The notes: a model not told the origin generated them from the letters alone. Shown: positions 1 through 8,004, counted from the stretch's first letter. The stretch: 64,000 bases of DNA from Actinomycetota bacterium (GCA_009702045.1 WLIV01000008.1:1-64000); one strand, 5' to 3'. Numbers and translations: made by a program.

Positions 1-393
1 GCAGTGGGCATCAATGTCGTGCGCACGCGCTATGTGCACACGATTCTCGGTGGAGCGCTCGCGGGCATCGGTGGTGTGTGTTTCTCACTCTCGATCGTGC
101 CGACATGGCAGGACGGAATGACGGCCGGCCGCGGCTGGATCGCCATCGCCTTGGTGATCTTCGGCTTCTGGAGGCCCGACCTGGCGATGGTCGGCGCGTA
201 TGTGTTTGGCGCCTTCTCCAGCCTCAGTCTGACGCTGCAAGCCCGTGGTGTGAAGATCACCCCGCAACTGTTGGATTCGTTGCCATACGTGATGACCATC
301 GCAGTGCTCGTTGCAGTCTCGGGTGGCTGGGCCAAGCGGCGCCTTGGTGCTCCAGCGGCGCTGGGTATCCCCTACGAACGCGAAGAACGCTGA
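1..393 (+). CDS. ABC transporter permease, sugar/nucleoside type, C-terminal part (cut by window edge)
   Basis: The open frame runs in from the left edge, so only the last 130 residues are seen. They are hydrophobic with about three membrane segments. They include the G-R-G-W-I-A-I-A and F-G-F-W-R-P-D pattern typical of the inner-membrane permeases that work with BMP-family (nucleoside/simple sugar) binding proteins. It would form the translocation path of an importer with a partner permease and an ATPase lying outside the window. The end is polar and basic, as usual for a cytoplasmic tail. The molybdenum-hydroxylase genes next to it run on the other strand and end 27 bp away. A purine-import role is possible but inferred only. 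Confidence 0.8.
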   Translation, partial: AVGINVVRTRYVHTILGGALAGIGGVCFSLSIVPTWQDGMTAGRGWIAIALVIFGFWRPDLAMVGAYVFGAFSSLSLTLQARGVKITPQLLDSLPYVMTIAVLVAVSGGWAKRRLGAPAALGIPYEREER

Positions 394-420
394 CGCTCGT
401 CGTCAGGACCGGGGCGCCGC

Positions 421-1248
421 CTACCGCGCTCCTGCTTCGAGGAGCGCTCGCTGCGTGAGCACTTTGGCCAGATGTGTGCGGTACTCGGGGCTGGCGCTGA
501 GATCGTTCGGTGGCTCGGCCTGCGTGGCCGCCAGCTGAGCTGCGTCGGCAGCGGACGCACCGCCGGCGAGCGCTTCCGAGACATCGGTGGCCAACACCGG
601 AGTACTGGCCATGTTGAACAGGGCGACACCACTCTGCGTGCCTCGTACCCAGGCGGCGACACCGACGATGCCCCAGTCCTGTGCTCGGCGGGTGAACTTC
701 TGGAAGCTGAAGCCGGCACCCTGCATCGTGGGCACGCGGATCTCGATCAGCATCTCGTCTGCTGCGAGCACGGTGGTGAGATACCCCTGGAAGAACTCGC
801 TCGCCGGAATCTCCCGGGTGCCATGTGGACCCTGGGCCACGTAGGTGGCGCCGAGTGCGAGCGTGGCTGCGGGCAGATCGCTGGCCGGGTCGGCGTGAGC
901 CAGACTGCCGCCGATGGTGCCACGGTGACGTACTTGCGGATCGCCGACATGCGCTGCGGCGAGCGCCAGCAGCGGCGCGTGTTGCGTCAGCACCGGGCTG
1001 TGTTCGAGGTCGGTATGGCGGGTGAGCGCGCCGATGGCGACGTGATCGCCTGACTCGCGGATGTACCGCAGTTCGGTGAGGCGACCGACGTCGACCAGCA
1101 CACTGGGCTGGGCGAGGCGCAGCTTCATCAGCGGGAGCAGGCTGTGGCCGCCGGCGAGCAGTTTGGCCTCGTCGCCGTGCTGACCGACGAGGCTGATCGC
1201 TTCCGCTGCTGAACCGGCGCGGACATAGTCGAAGGTGCACGGGATCAT
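421..1248 (-). CDS. Molybdenum hydroxylase FAD-binding medium subunit (CoxM/CutM family)
   Basis: 275 residues, the usual length for the FAD subunit of the xanthine dehydrogenase/CO dehydrogenase family. It carries electrons between the iron-sulphur subunit and the final acceptor. FAD-binding motifs are visible: A-G-G-H-S-L-L-P near residue 34 and [11 protein letters not shown] near residue 108. The start ATG at 1248 overlaps the stop of the 2Fe-2S subunit by 4 bp (ATGA), which fixes it over longer upstream frames. The molybdopterin-binding large subunit that should complete the enzyme is not adjacent: downstream lies an opposite-strand transporter gene. The substrate cannot be told from this subunit. 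Confidence 0.9.
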   Translation of the reverse strand: MIPCTFDYVRAGSAAEAISLVGQHGDEAKLLAGGHSLLPLMKLRLAQPSVLVDVGRLTELRYIRESGDHVAIGALTRHTDLEHSPVLTQHAPLLALAAAHVGDPQVRHRGTIGGSLAHADPASDLPAATLALGATYVAQGPHGTREIPASEFFQGYLTTVLAADEMLIEIRVPTMQGAGFSFQKFTRRAQDWGIVGVAAWVRGTQSGVALFNMASTPVLATDVSEALAGGASAADAAQLAATQAEPPNDLSASPEYRTHLAKVLTQRALLEAGAR

Positions 1249-1730
1249 GCCGCACCACCGGTCTCGGCGGCGCACGTCATGACCGCTTTGACGATGTTGT
1301 GGTAGCCGGTGCAGCGGCACAGGTTGCCCTCGAGCCCCGAACGTATGTCGGCCTCGGTGGGGTGCGGGTGCTCGGCCAACAGCGAGGTGGCGGCCATCAC
1401 CATGCCGGGTGTGCAGTACCCGCACTGCAGACCGTGGCACTGCATGAAGGCCCGCTGCATCGGGTGCATGACGGTGCTCCCGTCGGCAGCGACGGTGGCC
1501 AGACCCTCGATCGTGGTCACCACGCTCCCATCGGCCTGCACGGCGAGGATGGTGCAGCTCTTCACCGAGTCGCCGTCAACGTGCACCGTGCACGCACCGC
1601 ACGACGATGTGTCGCAGCCGACGTTCGTGCCGGTGAGGCCAATGGCTTCGCGCAGGTGATGCACGAGCAGCGTGCGCGGCTCGACCTCGTGTTCGTGATG
1701 TCTGCCGTTGACGCTCATCTGCACCAGCAT
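1245..1730 (-). CDS. Molybdenum hydroxylase 2Fe-2S small subunit (CoxS/CutS family)
   Basis: 161 residues. Eight cysteines sit in the two expected sets: a plant-ferredoxin-like cluster ([10 protein letters not shown], with a later C in S-C-T) and the helical C-terminal cluster (C-G-Y-C-T-P-G-M and L-C-R-C-T-G-Y). The protein passes electrons from the molybdenum centre to the FAD subunit. The start could be ATG 1730 or ATG 1718 (M-S-V-N-G). It overlaps coxM by 4 bp and starts 3 bp after the DUF1330 gene stops, so the three genes are co-translated. Function of the whole complex is unknown without the large subunit. Confidence 0.92.
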   Translation of the reverse strand: MLVQMSVNGRHHEHEVEPRTLLVHHLREAIGLTGTNVGCDTSSCGACTVHVDGDSVKSCTILAVQADGSVVTTIEGLATVAADGSTVMHPMQRAFMQCHGLQCGYCTPGMVMAATSLLAEHPHPTEADIRSGLEGNLCRCTGYHNIVKAVMTCAAETGGAA

Positions 1731-1732
1731 GG

Positions 1733-2020
1733 TCAGGCTCCATCCACCACGTACATGCGCAATTCGGCAGCGTTGGCGCGAAGTGCGCGTGCGGTCCGAT
1801 ACTGCTCGCTCTCGTACCAGGCCATCGCCGCGTCGCGAGTGTCGAACTGCAGGACAACCGTGCGTTCGGGCACCTCGCCGCCCTCGAGTGAGGTGGTGGC
1901 GCCGCCGCGTACCAAGTAGCTGCCGCCAGCACTGGCGACGGTTGGGGGGGCAGCGATCTTGTACTGCTCATACTGCTCGAGGTCGGTGACCTTGCCTTGC
2001 ACGATGACGAACGCAGACAT
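1733..2020 (-). CDS. DUF1330 family protein
   Basis: 95 residues. The fold family is DUF1330 (dimeric alpha/beta barrel, ferredoxin-like), with the typical opening [11 protein letters not shown], a central G-G-x-Y-L-V-R-G-G and the A-W-Y-x-S-E-x-Y segment. Biochemical role unknown. A good ribosome site (GGAGG, 6 bases before ATG 2020) supports the start. It lies 13 bp after the zinc permease gene on the same strand and directly before the molybdenum-hydroxylase subunits, so it may be carried on the metal-transporter transcript. Confidence 0.88.
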   Translation of the reverse strand: MSAFVIVQGKVTDLEQYEQYKIAAPPTVASAGGSYLVRGGATTSLEGGEVPERTVVLQFDTRDAAMAWYESEQYRTARALRANAAELRMYVVDGA

Positions 2021-2033
2021 TGCGACCTCCAGG

Positions 2034-2870
2034 TCAGTTGAGGGGCCGGTGGTGGTGCGGCATCCGACGAGGCAGAGTAGCGGCGAACACGATCGCGAAC
2101 ACCGCTGCCGCGACGAGGCCGATGGTGGCGCCGGGTGCCGAGTCGAGGTGGTAGCTGAGCATCAGTCCCACGACTGCCTCGCCGACGCCCAGACACATCC
2201 CCCACAAGGTCATCTGCCGCAGTGTGCGGGCGAACAGGCGCGATGTTGCCGCTGGCGTCACCAACATCGTCACGGACATCACCGTGCCGACGGTGCGCAG
2301 GCTGATCACCACGACGACGGCCAACAGCACGACGAGCACGGCCTGTACCAACTCGACGCGCACCCCCACCTGCTCGGCCTGCACATGATCGAACGTCGCC
2401 AGACGGAGTTCGCCGAACAGCGCGAAGACCACCAACAGTGCACTGCCGCCAAGGCCGAAGTTCAACCAGATATCGCCCCAGGTGACAGTGAGCACTCGAC
2501 CGAACAGGAAGTGGGTGAGTTCGACTCCGGTGTCGAGACGCGAGATGACCACCACGCCAACGGCGAAGAACGCAGTGCCGAGGACGGCGATCACCGTCTC
2601 CTGCCCGAGGCGCCGGTTGGAGGAGAACAGCACGAGAAGGACGGCGATGAGCAGCCCGGCACCCATGGCTCCAAAGAGCACGTTGATGCCTGCGGCATAC
2701 GCGAGGCCCACACCGGCGAGCGTTCCGTGCGACATCGCGTCGCCGAGGTTCGCCATGCGACGTAGCACGACCCAGGTGCCCACGACGGGAGCGACAGCGC
2801 CGATGATGATCGCCGCGAGGAACGCGCGTTGCATGAACTCGGCCTGGAACGGTTCAGTCAACCACTGCAT
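2034..2870 (-). CDS. znuB: Zinc/manganese ABC transporter permease
   Basis: 278 residues with about eight membrane segments, a member of the ABC-3 family that imports Zn2+ or Mn2+. A typical early segment R-R-M-A-N-L-G-D-A-M-S-H-G-T-L-A-G-V is present; it contacts the ATPase. The last residues are H-H-H-R-P. ATG 2870 was chosen because upstream residues in the same frame are the translation of another gene in the wrong frame, and because it overlaps the ATPase gene by 17 bp. It acts with the ATPase and the binding protein encoded just before it. Confidence 0.93.
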   Translation of the reverse strand: MQWLTEPFQAEFMQRAFLAAIIIGAVAPVVGTWVVLRRMANLGDAMSHGTLAGVGLAYAAGINVLFGAMGAGLLIAVLLVLFSSNRRLGQETVIAVLGTAFFAVGVVVISRLDTGVELTHFLFGRVLTVTWGDIWLNFGLGGSALLVVFALFGELRLATFDHVQAEQVGVRVELVQAVLVVLLAVVVVISLRTVGTVMSVTMLVTPAATSRLFARTLRQMTLWGMCLGVGEAVVGLMLSYHLDSAPGATIGLVAAAVFAIVFAATLPRRMPHHHRPLN

Positions 2871-3642
2871 CGCGCGCCCCCGACCCGAAGACTGTCTCCA
2901 GCAACTCCACCGAGAGCACCTGCTCGGGCGGTCCGTCACCGCGCAGCGTGCCGTTGATCGCCAGACAGCGGTCGAACCGGCGGCGAGCGAGCGCCAAGTC
3001 GTGGGTAGCGACGAGTAGCGAGGTTCCTTCTGCGGCGAGTGAACGAAACACCTCGAACAGCTCAAGCGTCGTCGGCTGATCGACACCGCTGAGCGCCTCG
3101 TCCAGCAGCACTACCGATGCTTGTTGTGCCAAGGCCCGCGCCAGGTAGGCGCGCTGCAGTTGTCCTCCGGAGAGTTCGCTGAGGGCACGCTCCTCGGCAC
3201 CTTCGAGAAACACCTTCGCCAGGCTCTGTGAAGCGACGGTTCGGTCCTCAGCGGTTGGACGGCTCCACCAGCGGCGGAAACGACGGCGGCCAGCAAGCAC
3301 CAGTTCGCCCACCGTGATCGGGAAGTGCAGATCGCTGTCGTTGCGCTGCGGTATGTAGGCGATGTCCATGCGGTCGGTGTGGTCGTGGCAGTGCACGCCG
3401 TTGACCTCGACGACTCCGGTGTGATTGACAAGTCCGCAGATCGCCTTGAACAGCGTGCTCTTCCCGGAGCCGTTCGGGCCGATCACGCCGATCAGCTCGC
3501 CGCGCCCGACGGAGAACGAGACGTTGTGTAGCGCCTCGGTGGGGCCGTAGTGCACTCCCAGGCCTGCCACGTCGAGCACGGAGTGCACGTTGCCGTGGTC
3601 ATGTGGGAGGTTGCTGTGGTGATGATGATCGTGACGGTTCAT
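2854..3642 (-). CDS. znuC: Zinc/manganese ABC transporter ATP-binding protein
   Basis: 262 residues with all ABC motifs: Walker A G-P-N-G-S-G-K-S-T (about residues 55-63), signature L-S-G-G-Q-L-Q-R, Walker B V-V-L-L-D-E-A-L-S-G-V-D and the switch histidine in A-T-H-D-L-A. The N-terminus is unusual: a His/Asp-rich lead (H-D-H-H-H-H-S...H-D-H) of about 20 residues that could bind the transported metal. The start at 3642 overlaps the znuA stop by 4 bp. Together with the His-rich lead and the adjacent Fur-family regulator, zinc is the most likely substrate, manganese the alternative. Confidence 0.93.
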   Translation of the reverse strand: MNRHDHHHHSNLPHDHGNVHSVLDVAGLGVHYGPTEALHNVSFSVGRGELIGVIGPNGSGKSTLFKAICGLVNHTGVVEVNGVHCHDHTDRMDIAYIPQRNDSDLHFPITVGELVLAGRRRFRRWWSRPTAEDRTVASQSLAKVFLEGAEERALSELSGGQLQRAYLARALAQQASVVLLDEALSGVDQPTTLELFEVFRSLAAEGTSLLVATHDLALARRRFDRCLAINGTLRGDGPPEQVLSVELLETVFGSGARDAVVD

Positions 3643-4547
3643 GCGCAGCCCAATCCTGCACGTAACGCGCTGAGGTTGGCGCGCATCGCCCGCACGTAGT
3701 CGAGGCCGGCCGACAGCTCGTCGCGTGACAGCGTCTCGAGGGTGTTCAACGCACTCGTGGCCGCGCCGGTTTCGTCGGCCACTGTGCGCGCCAGGTCGGG
3801 AGGCAGGTTCTGCTCGAAAAAGACTGTCCGTACGTGGTCTTCGCGTACAGAGGTGGCCACCTGCTCGAGGGCCTTGGCCGATGGTTCTGCCCCGGGGGAG
3901 ATGCCTGAGATCGGCACCTGTGTGAGACCGTAGGCGTGGGCCAGATAGCCGAAGGCCTCGTGACCGGTGACGAGTGCGGTGGTCGTACAGCGCGCAAGGC
4001 CGGCGCGAAACTCGTGGTCGAGGCCGTCCAGTGACTCGATGTAGGCAGATGCGCGGCGGTTGAACGTGTCGACTCGAACGCTGTCCTGCTCGGCCAGGAC
4101 AGCCAGTACCTGTTGTGCCATGCGCTGCATGTTGGCTGGGTCCATCCACACGTGCGGGTCGTTGCCCTCACCGAGTTGTAAATGGCGGAGTGGTGCAGTC
4201 AGATCGATGATGGTGACGTGGTTGGGCAGCACCCCCAACGCCTGCTCGACACTCGGTTGAAAGCCGCCGCCGAGATAGAACATGACGTCGGCTTGCTCGA
4301 GCCGTGTGACCTGCTTGGGCGTGGGTTCGTACTCGTGAGCATCTTCGCCCGGTGGCACGACGGTGATGATGTGTACTTGATCGCCGCCGACGGCGCGCAC
4401 GATGTCCTCGATCGGGTAGAACGCCACGGCCACCACCAATTTGCCGTCGGCACCGAGATCAGTGTTGGTGGTGGAGCAGCCGCCTGTCAGCCCCGCCGCC
4501 AGCGCGACAGCACCGCACGCGAAGGTGGCGCTGAGGTGACGACCCAT
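3639..4547 (-). CDS. znuA: Zinc/manganese-binding lipoprotein of ABC transporter
   Basis: 302 residues. A signal peptide ends in a lipobox-like T-G-G-C (Cys 24), so the protein is anchored outside the membrane. Family ligands are visible: His 71 in E-D-A-H-E-Y-E-P, His 132 in D-P-H-V-W-M-D-P, His 196 in G-H-E-A-F-G-Y, and a late acidic residue in F-F-E-Q-N. The long His-rich loop of proteobacterial ZnuA is missing. First gene of the metal operon. A -10 box TAGCGT at 4554-4559 lies 6 bases before the ATG, which predicts a leaderless mRNA controlled by the palindrome at 4570-4599. Confidence 0.92.
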   Translation of the reverse strand: MGRHLSATFACGAVALAAGLTGGCSTTNTDLGADGKLVVAVAFYPIEDIVRAVGGDQVHIITVVPPGEDAHEYEPTPKQVTRLEQADVMFYLGGGFQPSVEQALGVLPNHVTIIDLTAPLRHLQLGEGNDPHVWMDPANMQRMAQQVLAVLAEQDSVRVDTFNRRASAYIESLDGLDHEFRAGLARCTTTALVTGHEAFGYLAHAYGLTQVPISGISPGAEPSAKALEQVATSVREDHVRTVFFEQNLPPDLARTVADETGAATSALNTLETLSRDELSAGLDYVRAMRANLSALRAGLGCA

Positions 4548-4569
4548 ATCGTCACGCTACCCATCGTGA

Positions 4570-4599
4570 GAAGTGTTCTCATTTCAATGAGAACACTTC
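4570..4599. promoter_or_regulatory. Putative Zur operator: 30-bp palindrome in the znuA-zur divergent promoter
   Basis: Two 14-bp arms, GAAGTGTTCTCATT and its exact reverse complement, separated by TC. The palindrome fills the gap between two opposed -10 boxes: TAGCGT (4554-4559, minus strand, 6 bases before the znuA ATG) and TAACCT (4604-4609, plus strand, 7 bases before the zur GTG). It therefore covers both -35 regions. This is the position expected for an autoregulated Fur-family repressor that shuts off both genes. Binding by the neighbouring protein is inferred. Confidence 0.85.
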
Positions 4600-4616
4600 C
4601 CGTTAACCTGCTCTAC

Positions 4617-5102
4617 GTGAAACGAGCCGTTGTCCCGCTGCTGTCGCCGACGTCGGCCGCTGCGGTGGTGCAGGCGCTCGCGCCGTTCGAGCTTCGACTG
4701 ACCGCGAATCGGCGGGTGGTACTCGCCGTGCTGGAGGCGTCCGACCGACCGCTCACCACCGACGAGATCGTGCAACGCGCCGGAGTTCCCACTTCGTCGG
4801 CATACCGCAACCTGGGCGAGTTGATGGACGCGGGAGTCGTCGTGCGCATCACCGCCGTTGGTGGCGGCGACCGATACGAACTGGCCGAGCAGTTCTCCGA
4901 TCATCAGCACCACCACCACCTGGTGTGCATCGAGTGCGGCATTGTCACCGACTTCGACCCCAGCGCGCAGCTCGAGCGGCTGATCGATCGGGAGGTGCAA
5001 TCACTGCTGGCGACGAGCGGGTTCGAGGTCACGCACCACGTGTTCGACGTGCGCGGTCGGTGCCGCCCGTGTCTACAACGTGGCGGTCTGCGAACCCAGT
5101 GA
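4617..5102 (+). CDS. zur: Fur-family metal-responsive repressor (Zur type)
   Basis: 161 residues from GTG 4617. An N-terminal winged helix (L-T-A-N-R-R-V-V-L-A-V-L, then T-T-D-E-I-V and S-S-A-Y-R-N-L-G-E-L) is followed by the His-rich metal motif H-Q-H-H-H-H-L-V-C-I-E-C and a C-terminal C-R-P-C. The two CxxC pairs form the structural zinc site of Fur proteins. Context beside a zinc-type transporter and a shared palindrome favours zinc sensing. An ATG at 4587 is in frame but lies inside the palindrome, and the -10 box at 4604-4609 would then be inside the gene, so GTG 4617 is preferred. The 3' end overlaps the FTR1 gene tail by 30 bp, convergent. Confidence 0.9.
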   Translation: MKRAVVPLLSPTSAAAVVQALAPFELRLTANRRVVLAVLEASDRPLTTDEIVQRAGVPTSSAYRNLGELMDAGVVVRITAVGGGDRYELAEQFSDHQHHHHLVCIECGIVTDFDPSAQLERLIDREVQSLLATSGFEVTHHVFDVRGRCRPCLQRGGLRTQ

Positions 5103-5939
5103 AGGTACGGGCTCAACGGTCGCGTCCGCGGTCGCGGTAACGGGTGCCGGGTTGCGCAGGAACAGCCACATCACCGGAACGACGTAACACCCGTAGGCGA
5201 GCACCCGAATCCGTTCGGGTTCGTTCGCCCAGCCGAACAGGCCGTTGAGGAAGTCGTAGAAGGTGCCCTTGGCGAATGGGCCGGAGGTGATGCTCCAGGC
5301 CGAATGCATCAGCCACGAGTTGTTGAACTCGAGCAGTTCTGGGAACTCGTGGAACGCCTTGCCAACGAGACCGGCGGCGAACAGGATGAGCACGATGCCC
5401 GTGTAGCGGAAGAATGAGCGCAGGTCGATCTTGTTGCTGCCGAGGTACATCGCGATGCCGACCGCCGCGCTGAGCGCCAGGCCGAGCACGCCACCGATGA
5501 CGACGTCGGCACCCTTGGCGTTGCCAGATTCGGCGCCGAGCAGGAACAGTACGGTCTCGAAACCTTCTCGGGCGACGCCGACGAACGCCACCATGGCGAC
5601 TCCGGCCAGTGTGGTCGCGCCGTCCACCTTGGCCCGCAGGTGGCCACCCATCGTGTGTGCGTTCTTGTGCATCCACAGGATCATGAACGTGAGCACGATC
5701 GCGGCAAGTACGGCGAGCGAACCCTCGACTGCCGGTTCCGCCTTGCCGTTCAATCCTTTGGTGACGGCGTGCACTGCGACTCCGGCGACGACGCAGGCGA
5801 GTGTGGCGACACCGGTGCCGAGCCAGACGGCTCGGAGATCTCCTCGACGATCGGTCTTGACCAGGTAGCCGATGAGAACCGCGAGAACGATCGAAATCTC
5901 GAGGCCTTCACGCAATGTGATCAGGAACGCTGCACCCAT
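5073..5939 (-). CDS. FTR1-family iron permease
   Basis: 288 residues with about seven membrane segments. Both R-E-G-x-E iron-coordination motifs of the FTR1/EfeU family are present: R-E-G-L-E at residues 10-14 and R-E-G-F-E at 124-128. The protein should import ferric iron, usually with EfeO/EfeB partners, which are not encoded here. It may act alone or with partners elsewhere. The promoter carries paired GTTAGG/CCTAAC half-sites that resemble iron-regulator (DtxR/IdeR) sites. Its last 30 bp overlap zur on the other strand. Confidence 0.9.
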   Translation of the reverse strand: MGAAFLITLREGLEISIVLAVLIGYLVKTDRRGDLRAVWLGTGVATLACVVAGVAVHAVTKGLNGKAEPAVEGSLAVLAAIVLTFMILWMHKNAHTMGGHLRAKVDGATTLAGVAMVAFVGVAREGFETVLFLLGAESGNAKGADVVIGGVLGLALSAAVGIAMYLGSNKIDLRSFFRYTGIVLILFAAGLVGKAFHEFPELLEFNNSWLMHSAWSITSGPFAKGTFYDFLNGLFGWANEPERIRVLAYGCYVVPVMWLFLRNPAPVTATADATVEPVPSLGSQTATL

Positions 5940-5945
5940 GCTTCC

Positions 5946-5985
5946 ATGTTAGGCATACTGAACAGCTCAGCACAAATGTCCTAAC
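5946..5985 (-). promoter_or_regulatory. FTR1 promoter with inverted GTTAGG half-sites
   Basis: On the minus strand a -10 box TAACAT (5946-5951) ends 6 bases before the FTR1 ATG, so the mRNA should be leaderless. GTTAGG at 5948-5953 and CCTAAC at 5980-5985 form an inverted pair, with a second, inner dyad CTGA...TCAG at 5958-5970. TTAGG half-sites are known from DtxR/IdeR iron boxes. The arrangement here is split wider than the canonical 19-bp box, so the identity of the regulator is inferred. Confidence 0.55.
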
Positions 5986-6002
5986 AAGAAATTTCCCGAC
6001 GC

Positions 6003-6452
6003 CTATCGTGTGCCCCACACAAAGCGGTGGGTGTGAATACCGAAGTACGTGAAACTCTCGACGCTGCGCACATCAGCGATCGCCCGGATCTCGTCGTCGA
6101 TCACGTGCAGCAGGCGCGACGAGTCAGCGCACAGCACCTCCACCAGCAGGTCGAAGGAACCGGAGGTGAACACGACGTAGATGACGCCCTCGATGTCCGC
6201 GATGCGGTCGGCAACATTGCGTACGTTGCGTTCCACACGGACGCCGAGTGCCGCCATCACCGGGTAACCGAGAGCCAGCGGGTTGGTGACCCCCACGACC
6301 TGCACCACACCGGCATCGAGCAGACGCTGCACCCGCAGTCGGGTGGCGGCCGGCGAGAGACCGACCAGCTCGGCAAGATCGGCGTAGCTCGCTCTCCCGT
6401 CGCGCTGGAGGGCGTCGATCAACTTCCGGTCGGTGTCGTCGAGGGACATCAT
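6003..6452 (-). CDS. Lrp/AsnC-family transcriptional regulator
   Basis: 149 residues. An N-terminal helix-turn-helix (L-D-D-T-D-R-K-L-I-D-A-L-Q-R-D-G-R-A-S-Y to residue about 55) is joined to a C-terminal RAM ligand domain with the family's V-F-T-S-G-S-F-D-L-L-V-E-V segment. Such proteins sense amino acids or related metabolites and bind DNA as octamers. Last gene of an aminotransferase-SDR-SDR operon, 11 bp after the SDR stop; an alternative GTG at 6467 would overlap that stop. It probably regulates this operon through the repeats at 9412-9455. Confidence 0.88.
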   Translation of the reverse strand: MMSLDDTDRKLIDALQRDGRASYADLAELVGLSPAATRLRVQRLLDAGVVQVVGVTNPLALGYPVMAALGVRVERNVRNVADRIADIEGVIYVVFTSGSFDLLVEVLCADSSRLLHVIDDEIRAIADVRSVESFTYFGIHTHRFVWGTR

Positions 6453-6463
6453 CGTCGCCAGTG

Positions 6464-7231
6464 TCACACGATCCCGGCCGACAGACCGAAATCGATCGGC
6501 AGCGCTGCGCCCGTGATCGGTGCTGCGGCCGGCTGGCACAGGAACCAGATGAACTCGGCGACCTCGGCGGGCTGCACAAATCGAGCGCGGGCACCCTGCG
6601 GGTAACCGGCCAGCAGTCGGTCGAGGTACGCCTGACGATCGCTGCCGCCGAACGTCTCCGCCTGTCCGTGCAGCATCGGTGACTCCACGTCGCCGGGACA
6701 CACCGCGTTGACCCGCACACCCTGCGGTGCCAGCTCCAGTGCTAAGGCCTTGGTGAGCAGCGTGACGCCACCCTTCGACGCGCAGTAGACCGCCGCACCG
6801 GCATTGCCCTGTAGCCCGGCGTCGCTGGACAGGTTGACCACACAACCCGACGTGGCCACCAGGTGCGGGATCGCCGCGGAGGTGACGAAGTACAGCCCTT
6901 TGAGGTTCACCCCGAGCACACGGTCGAACTCCGCCTCGCTGGTGTCGGCGCTGGCGCCCTCGGTCCAGACGCCCGCCGAGTTCACGACCGCGTCCAGCCG
7001 GCCGCCCCACTCCACGGCGCGGTCGACCGCAGCACGGCATTGGGCTACGTCGGTGAGGTCGGCAGTGATCGGCAGCACGCGGTCATCCGGAGCGATCGCC
7101 GCCGCCCGGAGGTCGACTGCCGCAACCCGCCAACCGCCGTCGAGGAACCGCCGTGTGGTGGCCCCGCCGATACCACCGGCGGCACCGGTCACCAGCACGA
7201 TCTTCGAACGTGGTGTGCTCACGGTCGCCAC
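6464..7231 (-). CDS. Short-chain dehydrogenase/reductase
   Basis: 255 residues of the classical SDR family. The cofactor motif T-G-A-A-G-G-I-G is at about residues 15-22, N-S-A-G follows at about 86, and the catalytic Ser (L-S-S-D-A-G) and Y-C-A-S-K are in place. Asp (V-A-A-V-D-L-R) after the second strand suggests NAD rather than NADP. The substrate is unknown. It overlaps the preceding SDR gene by 13 bp and shares the operon with a class III aminotransferase, so it may act on a carbonyl or hydroxyl product of amino-compound breakdown. Confidence 0.88.
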   Translation of the reverse strand: MATVSTPRSKIVLVTGAAGGIGGATTRRFLDGGWRVAAVDLRAAAIAPDDRVLPITADLTDVAQCRAAVDRAVEWGGRLDAVVNSAGVWTEGASADTSEAEFDRVLGVNLKGLYFVTSAAIPHLVATSGCVVNLSSDAGLQGNAGAAVYCASKGGVTLLTKALALELAPQGVRVNAVCPGDVESPMLHGQAETFGGSDRQAYLDRLLAGYPQGARARFVQPAEVAEFIWFLCQPAAAPITGAALPIDFGLSAGIV

Positions 7232-8004
7232 GCCCGATCCTCCGGCAGCGAGTTGCCGCCGTCGACCACGATGAGTTGGCCAGTGACGTAGGAGGCCGCA
7301 GGGTCGGCAAGGAAGCGCACCACCGCCGCCACTTCGGTGGGCGTCCCGGCGCGGCCGGTCGGGGTCAGCGTGCCCGCCACCTTTTCGTGGCCCAACGACG
7401 CGGCGGTACTGATCCAGCCAGGAGCGACAGCGTTCACGGTAATGCCGTCACCTGCAGTCTCGAGGGCGACGGCCCGAGTGAGCCCGTGCACGCCAGCCTT
7501 GGCGGCGTGGTAAGCGACATCGCCGTGGAAGGCCTGCACCGTGCCCGATGTGCTCGCGATGTTCACTACCCGCCCGTATCGGTGCGGTCGCATCACGGCC
7601 ACAGCGGCGCGGGTGACGGCAAAGCATGTGGTGAGGTTGCGCTCGATACCGTCGTGCCACACGTCGTCGCTGGTGTCGTCGATAGTTGCGTCGGCGGCGC
7701 GTCCTCCCATGGCGATCATGCCCGCATTGTTGACCAGGATGTCGAGCCGTCTGTTCACGTTCGTGGTCAGCTGCACCACGCGGGCCGCAGCGCCGGGATG
7801 CATCAGGTCGGCCACGACACCGATGGCGTGGAGACCGGACGCGTTGAGTTCGGCCACCCGTTCGTGCACGCGGTCGGTCGTGGACGTGAGCATCACTGTG
7901 GCGCCGCCAGCGGCAAGCGCGCTGGCGCAGGCGAACCCGATGCCGTGCGCACTGCCAGCGCCGGTGACGAGGGCCACCTGGCCAGCGAGAGGTTGGTTGT
8001 TCAT
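7219..8004 (-). CDS. Short-chain dehydrogenase/reductase
   Basis: 261 residues, classical SDR. T-G-A-G-S-A-H-G-I-G is the cofactor loop, slightly longer than usual; N-N-A-G, the catalytic S-T-S-G and Y-H-A-A-K follow, and the C-terminus has the common V-T-G-Q-L-I-V-V-D-G-G-N. The start overlaps the aminotransferase stop by 4 bp. Two different SDRs side by side with an aminotransferase suggest consecutive oxidation or reduction steps in one catabolic route. The compound cannot be named from sequence. Confidence 0.88.
   Translation of the reverse strand: MNNQPLAGQVALVTGAGSAHGIGFACASALAAGGATVMLTSTTDRVHERVAELNASGLHAIGVVADLMHPGAAARVVQLTTNVNRRLDILVNNAGMIAMGGRAADATIDDTSDDVWHDGIERNLTTCFAVTRAAVAVMRPHRYGRVVNIASTSGTVQAFHGDVAYHAAKAGVHGLTRAVALETAGDGITVNAVAPGWISTAASLGHEKVAGTLTPTGRAGTPTEVAAVVRFLADPAASYVTGQLIVVDGGNSLPEDRAWRP

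Noticed and set aside
1959-2765. Long plus-strand open frame antisense to znuB
   Set aside because: Composition is the His/Glu/Arg-rich shadow of the membrane protein on the other strand; no ribosome site or family.
4587-4616. ATG 4587 as start of zur
   Set aside because: It lies inside the palindrome and upstream of the predicted -10 box; the Fur fold does not need these residues.
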